From Paulinella micropora (lineage: Eukaryota; Cercozoa; Imbricatea; Euglyphida; Paulinellidae), in NCBI GenBank assembly GCA_019918135.1, contig WBZZ01003595.1, forward strand, positions 1-64,000: a DNA stretch of 64,000 nt, given 5' to 3'. The translations under genes were made by a program, and so were the position numbers. The notes beneath the pieces were generated by a model that was given only the letters and a program-made list of their open reading frames with translations, ran no database searches and had not been told where the DNA came from. Positions 13,107-23,142 of the stretch are shown in pieces (within the stretch, counting starts at the first letter, position 1; every line of letters begins with the position of its first letter).

Positions 13107-13687
13107 ACGACGGCCGGGCGACCGAGTGGCTGCACCAGGACCTCGTCACGCTGTCCCGCTACCAGCGCCCGACGGGCGCCTTTGGCAACCTCGTGAACGA
13201 CCCGCACAGCCCCGACGAGACCAGCCTGGCCAGCGTGTACGTGTACGCCGTAGCGGTGCTGGTGCGCGCCCGCCCGGACCCGGGCGGGGACCCGGGCGGG
13301 GCCCTGCGCGGCCGGGCGCTGGCCGCGCTGGCTTGGCTCAATACGCGACGGACGCAGGGCCTCTGGCTCAGCGACAGTTGTCCTGCCACGGGGCTGGCCA
13401 CGCCCGCGCGCTACAACCGGCACGTGTCGGGCACGACGTTGACGACGGGGCCCGCCGTCGCCCTGGCGGCCTGGGCGCGCGTGGGCGAGGCGCTGCTGCA
13501 CAATGCCAGCGCCACGCACTACCGGCCGGCGTCCTGGGCCCGGGCCCGGGCCCCGGCCGACCCGTGCGGCCGACGACCGCCGCTCTCGCCCGCCTGGTAC
13601 GTCCTGGCCCTGCTCGGCGGTGCCTGCGTGGGCGCTGGCGGCTGCTGGCTGGGCCGGAGGAAGCGGAGCTGCCGGACACGCCGCTAG
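13107..13687 (+). pseudogene. 3' part of a type I membrane protein gene, alpha/alpha-toroid (TED-like)
   Basis: An open frame runs without a start from the retroelement boundary for about 190 codons. It begins WLHQDLVTLSRYQRPTGAFG, continues DETSLASVYVYAVAVLVRA and ALAALAWLNTRRTQGLWLSD, then VSGTTLTTGPAVALAAWARV. This rhythm of helix pairs with a PTGAFG turn resembles the thioester-containing (TED) alpha/alpha-toroid of alpha-2-macroglobulin/complement proteins, or a terpenoid-cyclase-type toroid. It ends with a hydrophobic helix (WYVLALLGGACVGAGGCWL) and a short RRKRSCRTRR tail, as in a type I membrane protein. The 5' part is not in the GC-rich DNA of this window, consistent with interruption by the retroelement. 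The family call is tentative. Confidence 0.4.
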
Positions 13688-14289
13688 GCGGCAGGCCGGG
13701 GGGGCGCGGGGGGGGGGGGGGGGCAAACACCCTGCCGGTCAGCAAAAAGGCCGGGGGGCGCGCGCACTCCCCTTCTCCCGAGGCAGGAGGGGCAGGTCTC
13801 CTTCCTACCACACCCGCCGCGGGCAGGGGACATACTCCTCACTTCCGTGCGGTGCTAGCGGCGAACCCTGCGTGCGGCCGTCTCCCGTGCTGACGGCGAC
13901 CGCCAAACGGCGCGGCGCGGCTCGGCTCCCGCCCCAACGGCAGGCGCACGCCCGCCGGCCCGCGGGGGCCCGGGGCGCCCGGGGGGGGGAGAAGGGGCTG
14001 CGCGAGAGCGAGGCAGAAGAGACTCCCTGCCGCCCCCTCCTCCCGTAGGCTGTTCTTCTTCCTCTCCCCGCCCTCGTGCACCCCGTGCCCGCCCGCCCCC
14101 CTCCCGCCCTTTGCCCCCTCCTCGCCGCACGGGCCCTCGCCGCTGCCCTGGCTGGTTCGAAGCAGTACCTGGTTCAAAGAAGCACAGGAGTCGGCGCGGT
14201 GGCAACACGTGCCCCTCCCCCGCAGACTCGGAAGCAGCCCTCTCTCACCCCCTCGCAACCTCCCCTCGCCCCACGCCACCGCAAGCCTC
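13688..14289. other. Intergenic, GC-rich with a G-tract
   Basis: About 600 bases contain no convincing gene. There is a long G run near 13,710 and a C-rich pyrimidine stretch before the next start codon, probably promoter DNA of the following gene. Long frames on both strands here and opposite the next gene are shadows created by high GC. Confidence 0.5.
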
Positions 14290-16001
14290 ATGCCGCGCGC
14301 TAGCTGGCTGTGCGGCCTGCTGAGCCTACTGGTAGTATCGGAAGGGCGCGCCCTAGTCTCGCCCGCGGACTTTGCCCTCTTCTTCCCTACTGCCGCTTCT
14401 TCTTCTCCCCCGGGCGCGACCCGGGCAGTCCCGCCCGGGCGGGCCGCTACGACCACGACCACCACCACCCGGCCGCCTCCGCTGAGCTCTGCACCCTCTA
14501 CCACGACGACGACCACGACAACCAGCGCGACCGAGCCCCCGCGCCGCCGCCGACGACCACGGCCACGACGACGACCACGACCACCAGCGCGACCGAGCCG
14601 CCCGCGCCGCCGACGACCACGACCACGACGACGACCACGACTACCAGCGCGACTACCAGCGCGACCGAGCCGCCCGCCACCGAGCCGCCCGCGCCGACCA
14701 CGACCACGACGACTACCAGCGCGACCGAGCCGCCCGCGCCGACCACGACCACGACGACTACCAGCGCGACCGAGCCGCCCGCGCCGCCGCCGACGAAGAC
14801 GATGACCACGACCACGACGACCGGCGCCACCGAGCCGCCTGCGCCGACGACGACCACGACGACCAGCGCGACCGAGCCCCCCACCACCGAGCCGCCTGCA
14901 CCGGCGACGACCACGACGACCAGCGCGACCGAGCCGCCCGCCACCGAGCCGCCCGCGCCGACCACGACCACGACCACCAGCGCGACCGAGCCCCCCGCCA
15001 CCGAGCCGCCAGCGCCGGCGACGATCACGACCACCAGCGCGACCGAGCCCCCCGCCACCGGGCCGCCCGCGCCGACCACGACCACGACCACCAGCGCGAC
15101 CGAGCCCCCCGCCACCGGGCCGCCCGCGCCGACGACGACCACGACCACCAGCGCGATCGAGCCCCCCGCGGGCCAGGAGCCTTCCTCCCCCGTGTTTCGT
15201 TCCGTGTGGGAGGTGGCCGCCGGCCAAGTGCTGCGCCTCCCGGCCTACCCCCTGGCCCCTGGAGCGTCCATCGCTTGGAGCGACGGCCAGGTCCTCGAGT
15301 GCGGGCGCTACCCGACCGGCTGCGAGCGTGTTTTCCCCACCGCCGGCCGCTACTACGCCACGACGCGGGCGCGCCTGGGCGGCTGGACCATGCAGGACGC
15401 CGAGGCAGCGACGCGCGAGTCCCTGGTAGCCATCACGAGCTGGGGGGGCGTCAGCCTACACCCCGCCTGGGGCAGCCACTTCCGGGGCTGCCGGCGCCTG
15501 ACGAGCCTGCCGGCCGAGCCCCCGCTGGGCCTGGGCGAGGTGAGGTCCCTGGACCATTCCTTTGCGGGGGCTACTTCTTTTAACTCGCCGGTGGTCGGCC
15601 AGTGGCGCCTGCCGGCCGTGACGTCGCTGCGCGCCGTCTTCGCCCAGGCCTCAGCCTTTAACCAGCCGCTGGACGCGTGGCGCACCGACCGGGTGACGGA
15701 CCTGTCGGGCGCCTCTCTGGACGCCACGGCCTTCAACCAGCCCCTGGCCAGCTGGGACGTGCGGCGCGTCGAAAACCTAGCCGCCGCCTTTAGCGGGGCG
15801 ACCAGCTTTAACCAGCCGCTGGCTACCTGGCAGGTCGGCGCGGCGACGGACGCCCGGGCCCTCTTCTTCCAGGCCGCCTCCTTTGACCAGGACCTGAGTA
15901 GCTGGGCCCTGCCCCCGACCGTACTCTGCGCCCACTTTGCGCTCGGCAGCGCGCTGGCGCCCGCGCACCTGCCGGACACGCTCCCGCCGTCCTGTGCCTA
16001 G
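14290..16001 (+). CDS. Secreted Thr/Pro-rich stalk protein with BspA/DUF285 repeats
   Basis: The start at 14,290 (MPRASWLCGLLSLLVVSEG) gives a signal peptide. It is followed by about 200 residues of mucin-like repeats, runs of Thr punctuated by SATEPPAP, likely an O-glycosylated stalk. A globular part follows (WSDGQVLECGRYPTGCERVF, PKD-like). The C-terminal third is a run of DUF285/BspA-type leucine-rich repeats of the form FNQPLxxWxVxxVxxLxxxF. Such repeats are found in surface adhesins of bacteria, protists and large viruses. No membrane anchor is seen at the end. The stalk is not read in a single frame throughout (about one break). A poly(A) signal occurs at 16,406. It is a distant member of the family at 33.9-50.6 kb. 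Confidence 0.6.
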
Positions 16002-16800
16002 TGTCGGCCACCGGCCCTCTCTGCCCCTTCCTCTCCCCCCCCTTCCCCCCGCCCCTCGCTCTCTCCCCCCCCCCCTCCTAGTGCAGTGCCCGCACCTACG
16101 GAACCAGGGCCAGCGCGTAACGCACGCCGCGCTAGCCTTGGTCCGACTAAACAAGTACTGGCTACCGCTGGATGTCTGGTGTGCCGTACCGCAATCGCCC
16201 AGGAGAGAGCCAGCTGGTCCTGGTCTTTGCTCTGCGGCCGCTGCAACCCAGGCCACTCGGCTCTGGGAGCCAGTGCTCCCGTGGCCAAGGCACTGGCGTG
16301 AGGGCCCGGGCCGCCCGCCTGGCAGCGCCCAGGGGGGTGGCACACCGCCTAGGGCAGACCACCCCCGGAACCAGCACGTAACGCAGGACAGGCTGCGCTA
16401 GTCAGGTAAATAAAGCAACCTCGCTCGGCCGGCTGCTGACCAGTCAGGAATAACCAAATGCCCGGCCAAGGGAGGGAGAGGTCCTCTTGCGAAAGCCCGA
16501 CAGAGTCTCGACGCTGCCGGACCAGTGTCGCTGTCCGTAACGTCGTGCGCACGGGAGTGCCCCGAGGGAAGCAACCGGCGACAGAGGCCGTAGGGCCCCC
16601 GCCACGAAATAACACAGTCTTTAAGATTAACCAAAGACACCGCCTCGTCCTGCTTGCCAGTTGCTGCCGGGCAGGGCCCGCCGGGCCAGCCCCCCCACCC
16701 CCTCCCACTGGCGAGCGCGAGAGGGCTCGCTGCCGGAGGAGGGGGGGGGGGGGGGGCGCTCCCTCCCCCTGCAAACTATCAGAAAGGCCAACGAAAACCA
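16002..16800. promoter_or_regulatory. 3' end signals and promoter region
   Basis: GGTAAATAAAGC near 16,405 is a probable poly(A) signal for the upstream gene. Further right are TTTAAGATTAACC (about 16,620, possible TATA-like element) and the shared module CCCACTGGCGAGCGCGAG (16,705-16,722) followed by a G-tract (16,739-16,757). The same module and G-tract precede the 18,714 gene. No gene is seen in the interval. Confidence 0.45.
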
Positions 16801-18045
16801 TGGATCGCCGCTCTGCCCCCCCCAGGCGGGCACACCTTGGGGTTCCCGACCGAGGTTTGGCACCACCTCCGGGGCTACCTGGGCCAGTATCCCAAGCTGG
16901 GGGCGGTGAGCCCCGAACTGCGCCGATTTCTAGACAAGCCGGAGGCCTGGGTGCGCTTTCGCCGTGCGGAGCTCCGCCTGGACACGGAGGCCGAGGTTTT
17001 AACCTTCCTGGCCTGGCCCAGCTGGGTCTGGAGTGAGGCCGGGGTCCAGGTGACGTGCCTTACGCTGGGCTGCGCGGCGCTACGCGGTCTGGACAAGTGG
17101 CAGGGGGAACCGTGTCCGTCTGGTCTGGTAGTGGATGAAGTACGCATAAGCCACAATCACAACGGCGACCTCCTCACGCGCCAAAGTATCTCGGCCATGG
17201 GGAGGGCCTTTCCCTACATCAGGGCGCTCAACCTCAGCTCACACCCCCGCGTCACGATAGGAGTAATCCGTGGCTTGGCTGAGCTGCGAAACCTGCAGAA
17301 GCTTGACCTCACAAACGTTAAGTTCAATGTCGCTGCGCTCGCGCTCCTACAACCGCAGCGCCTGCAGTGGCTAGCACTCTCCTGTGTCACGGACGAGAAA
17401 CTGCAGTACTTGAGAGACATGTCTTCTTTGCAGGAGCTACGCCTCGCTTGTTGTTTCCAGCTCATCGGGAATCAAATGCTACCGCCGATGCCTAGCCTGC
17501 AGAGACTTGACCTCTGCTCATGTGGCAGGCTCACCCACGATACACTTTTGCAGGGGTTGGACTCGCTACGAGAGCTGGACCTTAGTAACTGTACCAGCCT
17601 GCAGACGCTAGAAAACCTACCACCACTGTCAAACCTGGAAACACTTATCCTGGACAACTGTACGGCGCTCCCAGACGATTCGCTGCAACACTTAGCTGGG
17701 CTGAACGGGCTGCGGACACTGGACCTCAGCTTCTGTGCGCAGTTCGGTGATGGTTCACTGCAATACCTGGCGGGTCTGGGCAGCCTGAGGGAACTCCGCC
17801 TCAGCTTTTGTACGCAGCTCACGGACGCTGCGCTGCGCCACTGCCGGGGTCTGCGCAGCCTGCAGACACTGTACCTCAAACAGTGTACGCAGCTCACGGA
17901 CGCCGCGCTGCGGCACTGCTGGGATCTGCCCAAACTGCGGGAACTCCGGGGCTGTAGCCGGTTCAGTGACGCAGCTATACAGCAGCTACATGACTGGCGG
18001 CGCGATCACAACCTACCCATACTCCGCGTAGTGCCTGGTTACTAA
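16801..18045 (+). CDS. F-box/LRR (cysteine-containing LRR) protein
   Basis: The N-terminal segment HTLGFPTEVWHHLRGYLGQY resembles an F-box or similar helical adaptor. From about residue 150 there are ten or more leucine-rich repeats, including LRELDLSNCTSLQTLENL, LRTLDLSFCAQFGDGSLQYL, and LQTLYLKQCTQLTDAALRHC repeated nearly exactly. These match the AMN1/Grr1 cysteine-containing LRR class, usually the substrate-binding part of SCF ubiquitin ligases; F-box/LRR proteins are also frequent in giant viruses. The last repeats look recently duplicated. The start codon is not resolved: the frame has no good ATG near its beginning, so the left limit is approximate. An AATAAA lies at 18,244. Confidence 0.65.
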   Translation, partial: WIAALPPPGGHTLGFPTEVWHHLRGYLGQYPKLGAVSPELRRFLDKPEAWVRFRRAELRLDTEAEVLTFLAWPSWVWSEAGVQVTCLTLGCAALRGLDKWQGEPCPSGLVVDEVRISHNHNGDLLTRQSISAMGRAFPYIRALNLSSHPRVTIGVIRGLAELRNLQKLDLTNVKFNVAALALLQPQRLQWLALSCVTDEKLQYLRDMSSLQELRLACCFQLIGNQMLPPMPSLQRLDLCSCGRLTHDTLLQGLDSLRELDLSNCTSLQTLENLPPLSNLETLILDNCTALPDDSLQHLAGLNGLRTLDLSFCAQFGDGSLQYLAGLGSLRELRLSFCTQLTDAALRHCRGLRSLQTLYLKQCTQLTDAALRHCWDLPKLRELRGCSRFSDAAIQQLHDWRRDHNLPILRVVPGY

Positions 18046-18713
18046 GAGGTGCCCGGGTCGGCCCAAATTAACAAGAAGCAAGCTGAAGAGAAACGCTGGT
18101 TGGTATTTCCGCCAACCAGGGAGGACAGGCAGTGAGCTGGCGGTACGGGGCCTGGTGCTGAGCGGTGGCCATCACGTCGGCAGGACAATTCTGGCTCCGG
18201 GGGTGCGCGGCGCACCGCGGGCGGGGCGGAAAAAGCGGCTTACAATAAACACGTTTGGATACAAGCGACGGTGGGTGGAGTGCTACGACCGGGACAGCTG
18301 CCGTACGGTACCGCCACCCCCAGCAGGTGGTCTGGCCCAGACGGGGCTCGTCCCGCTGGCCAATCGCGGCCCCGGGACCCACACGGGCGGTCTTGGTTTT
18401 TAATAATTACACGAACGCGGCCGTGCCCCTACGGCCGGGGTGGGGAAACAGCCGGGCAGGGCAGCTGGTCGCGCCTCCCCCCTCCCTCCCACTTGCGAGC
18501 GCGAGGGCCCACTGCCGGGGGCGGGGCGCCCCCCCCCCTCCCCCACTTTCGGCCCCCCCCCCCCCCCCCGCCGGTCCAGTCGGTGGGCGGGGGAGAAAGC
18601 GCCTGGGGGGGGGGGGCGCAAGAAAGGAGGGGAGCGGCCAGAGGAAAGCAGGGTTTGACGACAGCCCACCTCCCTGGTCCTAGCAAAGTGTGTCCGCTAG
18701 TACTAAAACCTTC
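18046..18713. promoter_or_regulatory. Intergenic region with promoter module
   Basis: Contains an AATAAA (18,244) for the LRR gene, then the shared module CCCACTTGCGAGCGCGAGGG (18,488-18,507) followed by C-tracts and G-tracts (18,530-18,620) just upstream of the next start. An AT-rich TTTTTAATAATTACACG occurs near 18,398. No coding frame is convincing. Confidence 0.45.
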
Positions 18714-20156
18714 ATGTCGAAGAATCCGCGGGAGTGCGCAGAGTGCGGCAGAGAGCGCGGTTCTAAACGGTCGAAGTCTGACTCGGTGTCACCGTCTGCA
18801 CCCGAAAGCCAGGGAGTCAGTCCTGTGGCACCAGCAGCCGGGCTTGCCCCCGCCACCGCGCCTGTACCGGACGGAGCGGCTGACCCCGGGGCACAACCCG
18901 CTGCCACGCGCAATCCGTTTGACCGGGTACCCCCCGATGTTCTGAGCAGGCTGACGCTGGACCCGGGAGACTTATACCATCTCTCGTTAACCAGCCACAG
19001 CAACCGTAGTGCGCTGCGACGCCCAGCAGGGGTTATCATCCAAGGGGCGGCCCACGAACATCAGGTAGCCAACCTCAGCATGCCCGAAGTCGCGTCCGTC
19101 GAGTACGTGCTGGGGGGTGCAGCCAGAACGGTCCCGCTGGAAGAGTTTACCCAGAAACTCAACCAGGGTATCGCCAGCGAGCTCTCTCTCGCGGCCGAGT
19201 TGTACGTCTCCTCCTCCAGTCGCGTACCGAGGTACGTGCAAGTCGAGCTACGCCTGCGTGGTCCGGGCCCGTTGCTGAGAGCAGTGCTATGTGCACGCCT
19301 CAGCGTGCCGAGGGGGAGGGAGATATCGGACGAAGACGTACAGACCTACATCAGGCACCACAGCAACAGGTCGGTGGCGTACGAAACTCTCTGGTGGCTG
19401 CGCCACGACGTCAGGATTCACGAGGCGGGCGGCGTCGACCTCCCCTTGTACAACTGCTGGGACCCAGCTGAGGATAAGAAAAACATCGACGACTGCCTGC
19501 CCGTGCAAGGCGCTACGCGCTACGTGGCCTCGGTGGAGCCGCTGCATCCAGCCCTGCCAAAGTTCCAGCAGCACTACCGCACTCGGGGGCCAAGCCTGCT
19601 GTCACCACCAATCCTAGCGGCACTGCGTTCGCAGCTGGAGAGCACGCTGGCGGACGGGAAGGATCTTAACTATTCCCATGAACTCGTTACCTTCAAGCCA
19701 GGGTCTGAAGCTACAGCTCAAAGAGAGAACGCTGGCACCCCTTGGCTTTGTGTCCACACGCATCCTGCTCAGCAGTGGCTGCGGGTGTGGCTAGAACTTC
19801 GTGACCATAGTCATGGTTCCGTGCAGGATGACAGTGACATCGTCATCTTGTCCGCGGAACGCACGTTGGATCTTTGGGAAGCCCGGGACGTCCTGGCGTA
19901 CGTCCTAGGCCATGTGACCTTGTTTACCGGGGAGACTACTCTGGTCTGGTTCCGGACAATCGCTACTAATCTTGTCTGGACCGAGCGACTCTGCACGCGT
20001 CTGGATCCTACCCAGACCACCAGGGATCGTGACGGCAGGCCGCGTCCATTTCGGACTTCTTGTCCAGCGATGGGCTCGGTCCAGCCGCTACACCCCGAAT
20101 TACTTAGCAACGCCGAGGCCGCAAGCTTCTTCGCCCGGGCAACAGCTCGCAGCTGA
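18714..20156 (+). CDS. Unknown protein with N-terminal Cys/basic segment and F-box-like motif
   Basis: The start is the ATG at 18,714 (MSKNPRECAECGRERGSKRS), giving 480 residues. The first 30 residues hold a CxxC pair and a basic KRSK cluster (possible zinc site or nuclear signal), followed by a Pro/Ala/Ser linker. RNPFDRVPPDVLSRLTLDPG and DLYHLSLTSHSNRSALRR near residue 70 have F-box spacing. The remaining ~370 residues look globular, with mixed strands and helices (YVQVELRLRGPGPLLRAVLC, HDVRIHEAGGVDLPLYNCWD), but match no family I recognise. The frame is continuous and base composition matches its neighbours. An F-box-containing adaptor is possible. Confidence 0.6.
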   Translation: MSKNPRECAECGRERGSKRSKSDSVSPSAPESQGVSPVAPAAGLAPATAPVPDGAADPGAQPAATRNPFDRVPPDVLSRLTLDPGDLYHLSLTSHSNRSALRRPAGVIIQGAAHEHQVANLSMPEVASVEYVLGGAARTVPLEEFTQKLNQGIASELSLAAELYVSSSSRVPRYVQVELRLRGPGPLLRAVLCARLSVPRGREISDEDVQTYIRHHSNRSVAYETLWWLRHDVRIHEAGGVDLPLYNCWDPAEDKKNIDDCLPVQGATRYVASVEPLHPALPKFQQHYRTRGPSLLSPPILAALRSQLESTLADGKDLNYSHELVTFKPGSEATAQRENAGTPWLCVHTHPAQQWLRVWLELRDHSHGSVQDDSDIVILSAERTLDLWEARDVLAYVLGHVTLFTGETTLVWFRTIATNLVWTERLCTRLDPTQTTRDRDGRPRPFRTSCPAMGSVQPLHPELLSNAEAASFFARATARS

Positions 20157-20712
20157 TCGGTAGGTAGCCCAGCCTAGGGTGCGGGCCAGGGTGGCTCGGC
20201 AGATTGTCAGCTTGTGTCTGGTGCGTGCGCCCCCCGGCGGGCCCCGCGCGGGCTGGACACAGCGCTGAGCGGTGACACAAGGCTGAATGCGGTCTGTGCC
20301 TGGCCTTTGCGGGAAATTCCGCGCGGCCGGCTGGGTTGGCAGAGAGCTGGCAGAGAACAGCAGCCGGCACAGCACAGCCGCTGCGAGTAGCAGTTTAGTG
20401 TAGCGAGTTCAAGGATGTGCTTTTATTAAAACTAGGGACTCTGGCACACCGCCGAGCCTACGAGGCGCCGGCTGCACGCGCGCGGGGGAAGGAGGGGGGG
20501 CGTGCTTGACCCAGCTCCCGCCTCCTCCACCCGCGAGCGCGACGGCCCCACCGGCCAGCAGGACCAAGTGAAAGACCAAGTGAAAGTGCCCCGCCGGGTC
20601 GCCCCGTGGCGGTCCTAAGTGGCAAGTCGGGACGGTGCACTAGTGGTTTTAAGACTGATGAGGCCGCGCGCGGGCTCGCGGGGGGGGGGGGGGGGAGAGT
20701 GAGCTGGGGGGC
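20157..20712. other. Convergent 3' region between two genes
   Basis: The + gene and the - gene end toward each other. TTTTATTAAAACTAG at 20,420 carries AATAAA-type signals on both strands. A GCGAGCGCGA box (20,533-20,542) and a long G run (20,680-20,694) are also present. No gene is seen. Confidence 0.5.
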
Positions 20713-22721
20713 CTAGTTCAGCCGGCGGGCTTTAGAGGGGCGTTCCAGGCGGCCCAGGGACAGCCACTGCTTGTGGGGGGCCGCCTCGGTTGGTTCATCC
20801 GCAAAGTACTTGTCCAGGGGCTCGCTGGCTTGGTACACCTCGGGTACGGGGGCGCTCGGACGCGCCACGGGCGTCGGGGGTGCGGGGGCGGCCTTGCGGG
20901 CCAGCACGTCGGGGCGCGCCAGGGGTGTGCCGGCCGCCGCGCGCGTGCCCGCGGCGGTGGGCAGCCGCAGCACGGCGGCGGCGTGCTCCTGCACCGTCTG
21001 CAGCTGGGCCTTGAGTGGTTGGGGCGCCGCGGGACGGCGTCCTCGGCGGCGGAGCGGATCACGAGGCGGTAGTCGCTCTCCCAGTTCCCGGGCGCCAGGC
21101 GCCGCCCGGACGCGGCGGCCGCCGTCGCGGCCGTGAGGTAGCCACGGTCGCAGCACGCCCGCAGCAGGTCCGCCAGCTCGTCCGACACCTGGCCGCGCGA
21201 CCCGTCGCCGAGCAGACGATCGAGGTCTTCGCTCATGTGGCGCTGCTGCGCCGCGCTGTTGAAGACGCCCAGGTAGCGCAGCAGGGCCTCCTTCAGCCCC
21301 TGCGACTTGCTAGCCCGGAAGTGCTCGTTCTGGGCCTGCAGGTGCTGGTTTTCTTCGTACAGGGTGTCCACCAGCTCCTGCATGGTCGCGCACACCTCGC
21401 GCTGCAGGGCGGGGTCCGCGATCTTCTGGATGCTGCGCCAGGCCTTCTGCACGATCTCGCCGACCACGACGCCCGCCGCCGGCGTCGTCGTCGCGGCCGG
21501 CCGCGGCGCTGCCTCGTCGGCCGCCGGCGCCGGGGGAGCGGCGCCCTCGGCCGTCGTCGTCGTCGGCGCCGGCGTCGGGGCGGCCGCGCTAGGGTGCTCC
21601 GGGGGCGCCTCCGCGCCGGTGTGTCCGTCGGCCGCGGGCGGCGCCGCCGCCGACGGCGCCGCCACCTCGGCCGCCGAGGCGCGCACGCCTAGCAGGGTAG
21701 GCGCCTGTACATGGTGTGCTGCTGGCTGGGAGTACATGGCACGTACGTGGCTCGCTCGGCCCAGCCGGAGGTGTGTGGTTTGTTGCCACAGACGCAGAAA
21801 TGCCGCGCGAGGTATCCCGCGCCACACCGCCCCGGGGTTCCGGGGGGCCGGGTAAGCGACGGGAAGGGAGAGGAGGGGCCGGAGGCTGGCCCGCGCCAGC
21901 GTGGCGGCCCGCGCCGGGGGAAGGGAGGGGCAGGCGGCCCGCGCCCCCGCGCCCCCCCGCCCCCCGCCCGCCCTGGGCCGGAAGTAGGGCAGGGCGCTCA
22001 GGTCCGCGACCTGGTGGGGCAGCAGGACGCGGCTGCTGTTGGTCGGGCCGGGGTTGCGGTAGCAGCGCTCGGGCCACAGGAAGCGCCAGCCCAGCAGGTA
22101 CGTCCCGGGGCGTGCCCCCTGCGCACAGTAAGAATTCTCCAGCACGGCCGCCTGGTGGTTCAGCGAGTCCCGCAGGTGCTGGATGCTCGCGCCCTTGGGA
22201 CCCCCCGGGTCCCGCAGGCGGTACGCGCTCGCGAGCCCCTCCACGTTCTGGTGCAGCGCGCTGTACATGTACAGGCTGTGGGTGGCCGGGTCGAAGCGCG
22301 TGGCGGCCACGTACCCCCAGCTCTGCCGGAAATCACCCGCGCCGCGGACGGGGTCGTAGTCGTCGGCGTTGTCCCAGTGCTCGATAAAGCACGGCCGGCC
22401 CACCATGGGCACGGCTAGCAGCGCCAGTTCGTCCCGGCTGAGCTGCTCCATGTAGTGCTGTCGGGCCTCGGCCGGCAGCGCGAGGTCATAGCGCTTGCGC
22501 TCTAGGTCGTCGTGCGCTAGCGCGTTCTCGTACAGGCAGTGCTCCACCACCTCCACCGCGCGGTCGGCCTCGGCGGCCGGCACCGCGGGGGGCTCGGGGC
22601 CGTAGAACACGCACCGGGCCGGGTCGGCCTGGACGCCCTCCACCCCCCGGCGCCGGGCGCCCGGCAGCTTGGCCCGCAAAAAGTCCTCGAGCCTAGCCGC
22701 CTCGTCTGCCGCGCGGTTCAT
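20713..22721 (-). CDS. Candidate herpesvirus-type maturation protease and scaffold protein
   Basis: The ATG at 22,721 starts MNRAADEAARLEDFLRAKLP. The N-terminal ~220 residues resemble herpesvirus assemblin in order and spacing: VPMVGRPCFIEHWDN with His115, then GYVAATRFDPATHSLYMYSA, Ser candidates near 179, and YCAQGARPGTYLLG, which aligns with the oxyanion-loop motif of assemblins (GRRxGT). A long Ala/Pro-rich linker follows, then a coiled coil (MQELVDTLYEENQHLQAQNE) as in a scaffold. Two A|S sites resemble assemblin cleavage sites: LGVRA|SAAE and EVYQA|SEPLD (compare YLQA|SE in herpes simplex virus). The tail DKYFADEPTE is acidic. The region is read in more than one frame (about one or two breaks). 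If correct, it is a capsid maturation protease fused to internal scaffold. The residues of a full triad are not proven. Confidence 0.4.
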
Positions 22722-23142
22722 GCCACGCCGCCACTTCTTGTGGGGGGGGGGGGAGGGGGGGCACCCCCCCTTCCCCCCCCCAGGGGGAAGCACAGGGGGG
22801 CACCCCCCCCTTCCCCCCCCCAGGGGGGCACCCTCCCCTTTCTCCCCCCCGGGGGGATCCCCCAGGGGGCACCCCCCCCCTCCCCCCCAGGGGGGCACCC
22901 CCCTTCCCCCCCCCCGGGGGGGGCGCCCCCCTCCCCTGTCCTCCCTTCCTTCCTCTCCCCGCGCGTGCCCGCAGCCCCCCTCTCCCTCCCCCGCTCCCCC
23001 GCGTGCCCCCAGCCCCCCTCCCCTCCCCCCGCCCTACCCGGCGCGCGGCGGGGCCGCCGCTGGCGGACCTGGGGCGGCGGCGCGGGGGCTGGAGCGTCAC
23101 AAACGTGCCAGCCAACAGCCAATCAAGGCCCACCGTCACAGC
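22722..23142. promoter_or_regulatory. Bidirectional promoter with GGGGGGCACCCCCC tandem repeats
   Basis: This interval separates the divergent starts of the protease/scaffold-like gene (-) and the H3-like gene (+). From 22,740 to 22,935 about five copies of a ~33-bp unit built on CAGGGGGGCACCCCCC form a self-complementary array. A CCAATCA box lies at 23,119, about 24 bases before the + start. The sharing suggests the two genes are co-expressed. Confidence 0.6.

Noticed and set aside
14150-14190. Possible tRNA (GGTTCGAAG followed by GGTTCAAAG)
   Set aside because: No cloverleaf could be drawn; only T-loop-like words are present.
14498-15148. A V/G-rich - strand frame that looks like a hydrophobic repeat protein
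   Set aside because: It is the reverse complement of the Thr repeats and has no independent support.
13839-15227. A 462-codon - strand frame opposite the Thr/Pro stalk gene, rich in Gly/Arg
   Set aside because: It is a shadow of the ACGACC/ACCACG repeats on the + strand. The + strand has a signal peptide, DUF285 repeats and a poly(A) signal; the - frame has only low-complexity sequence.
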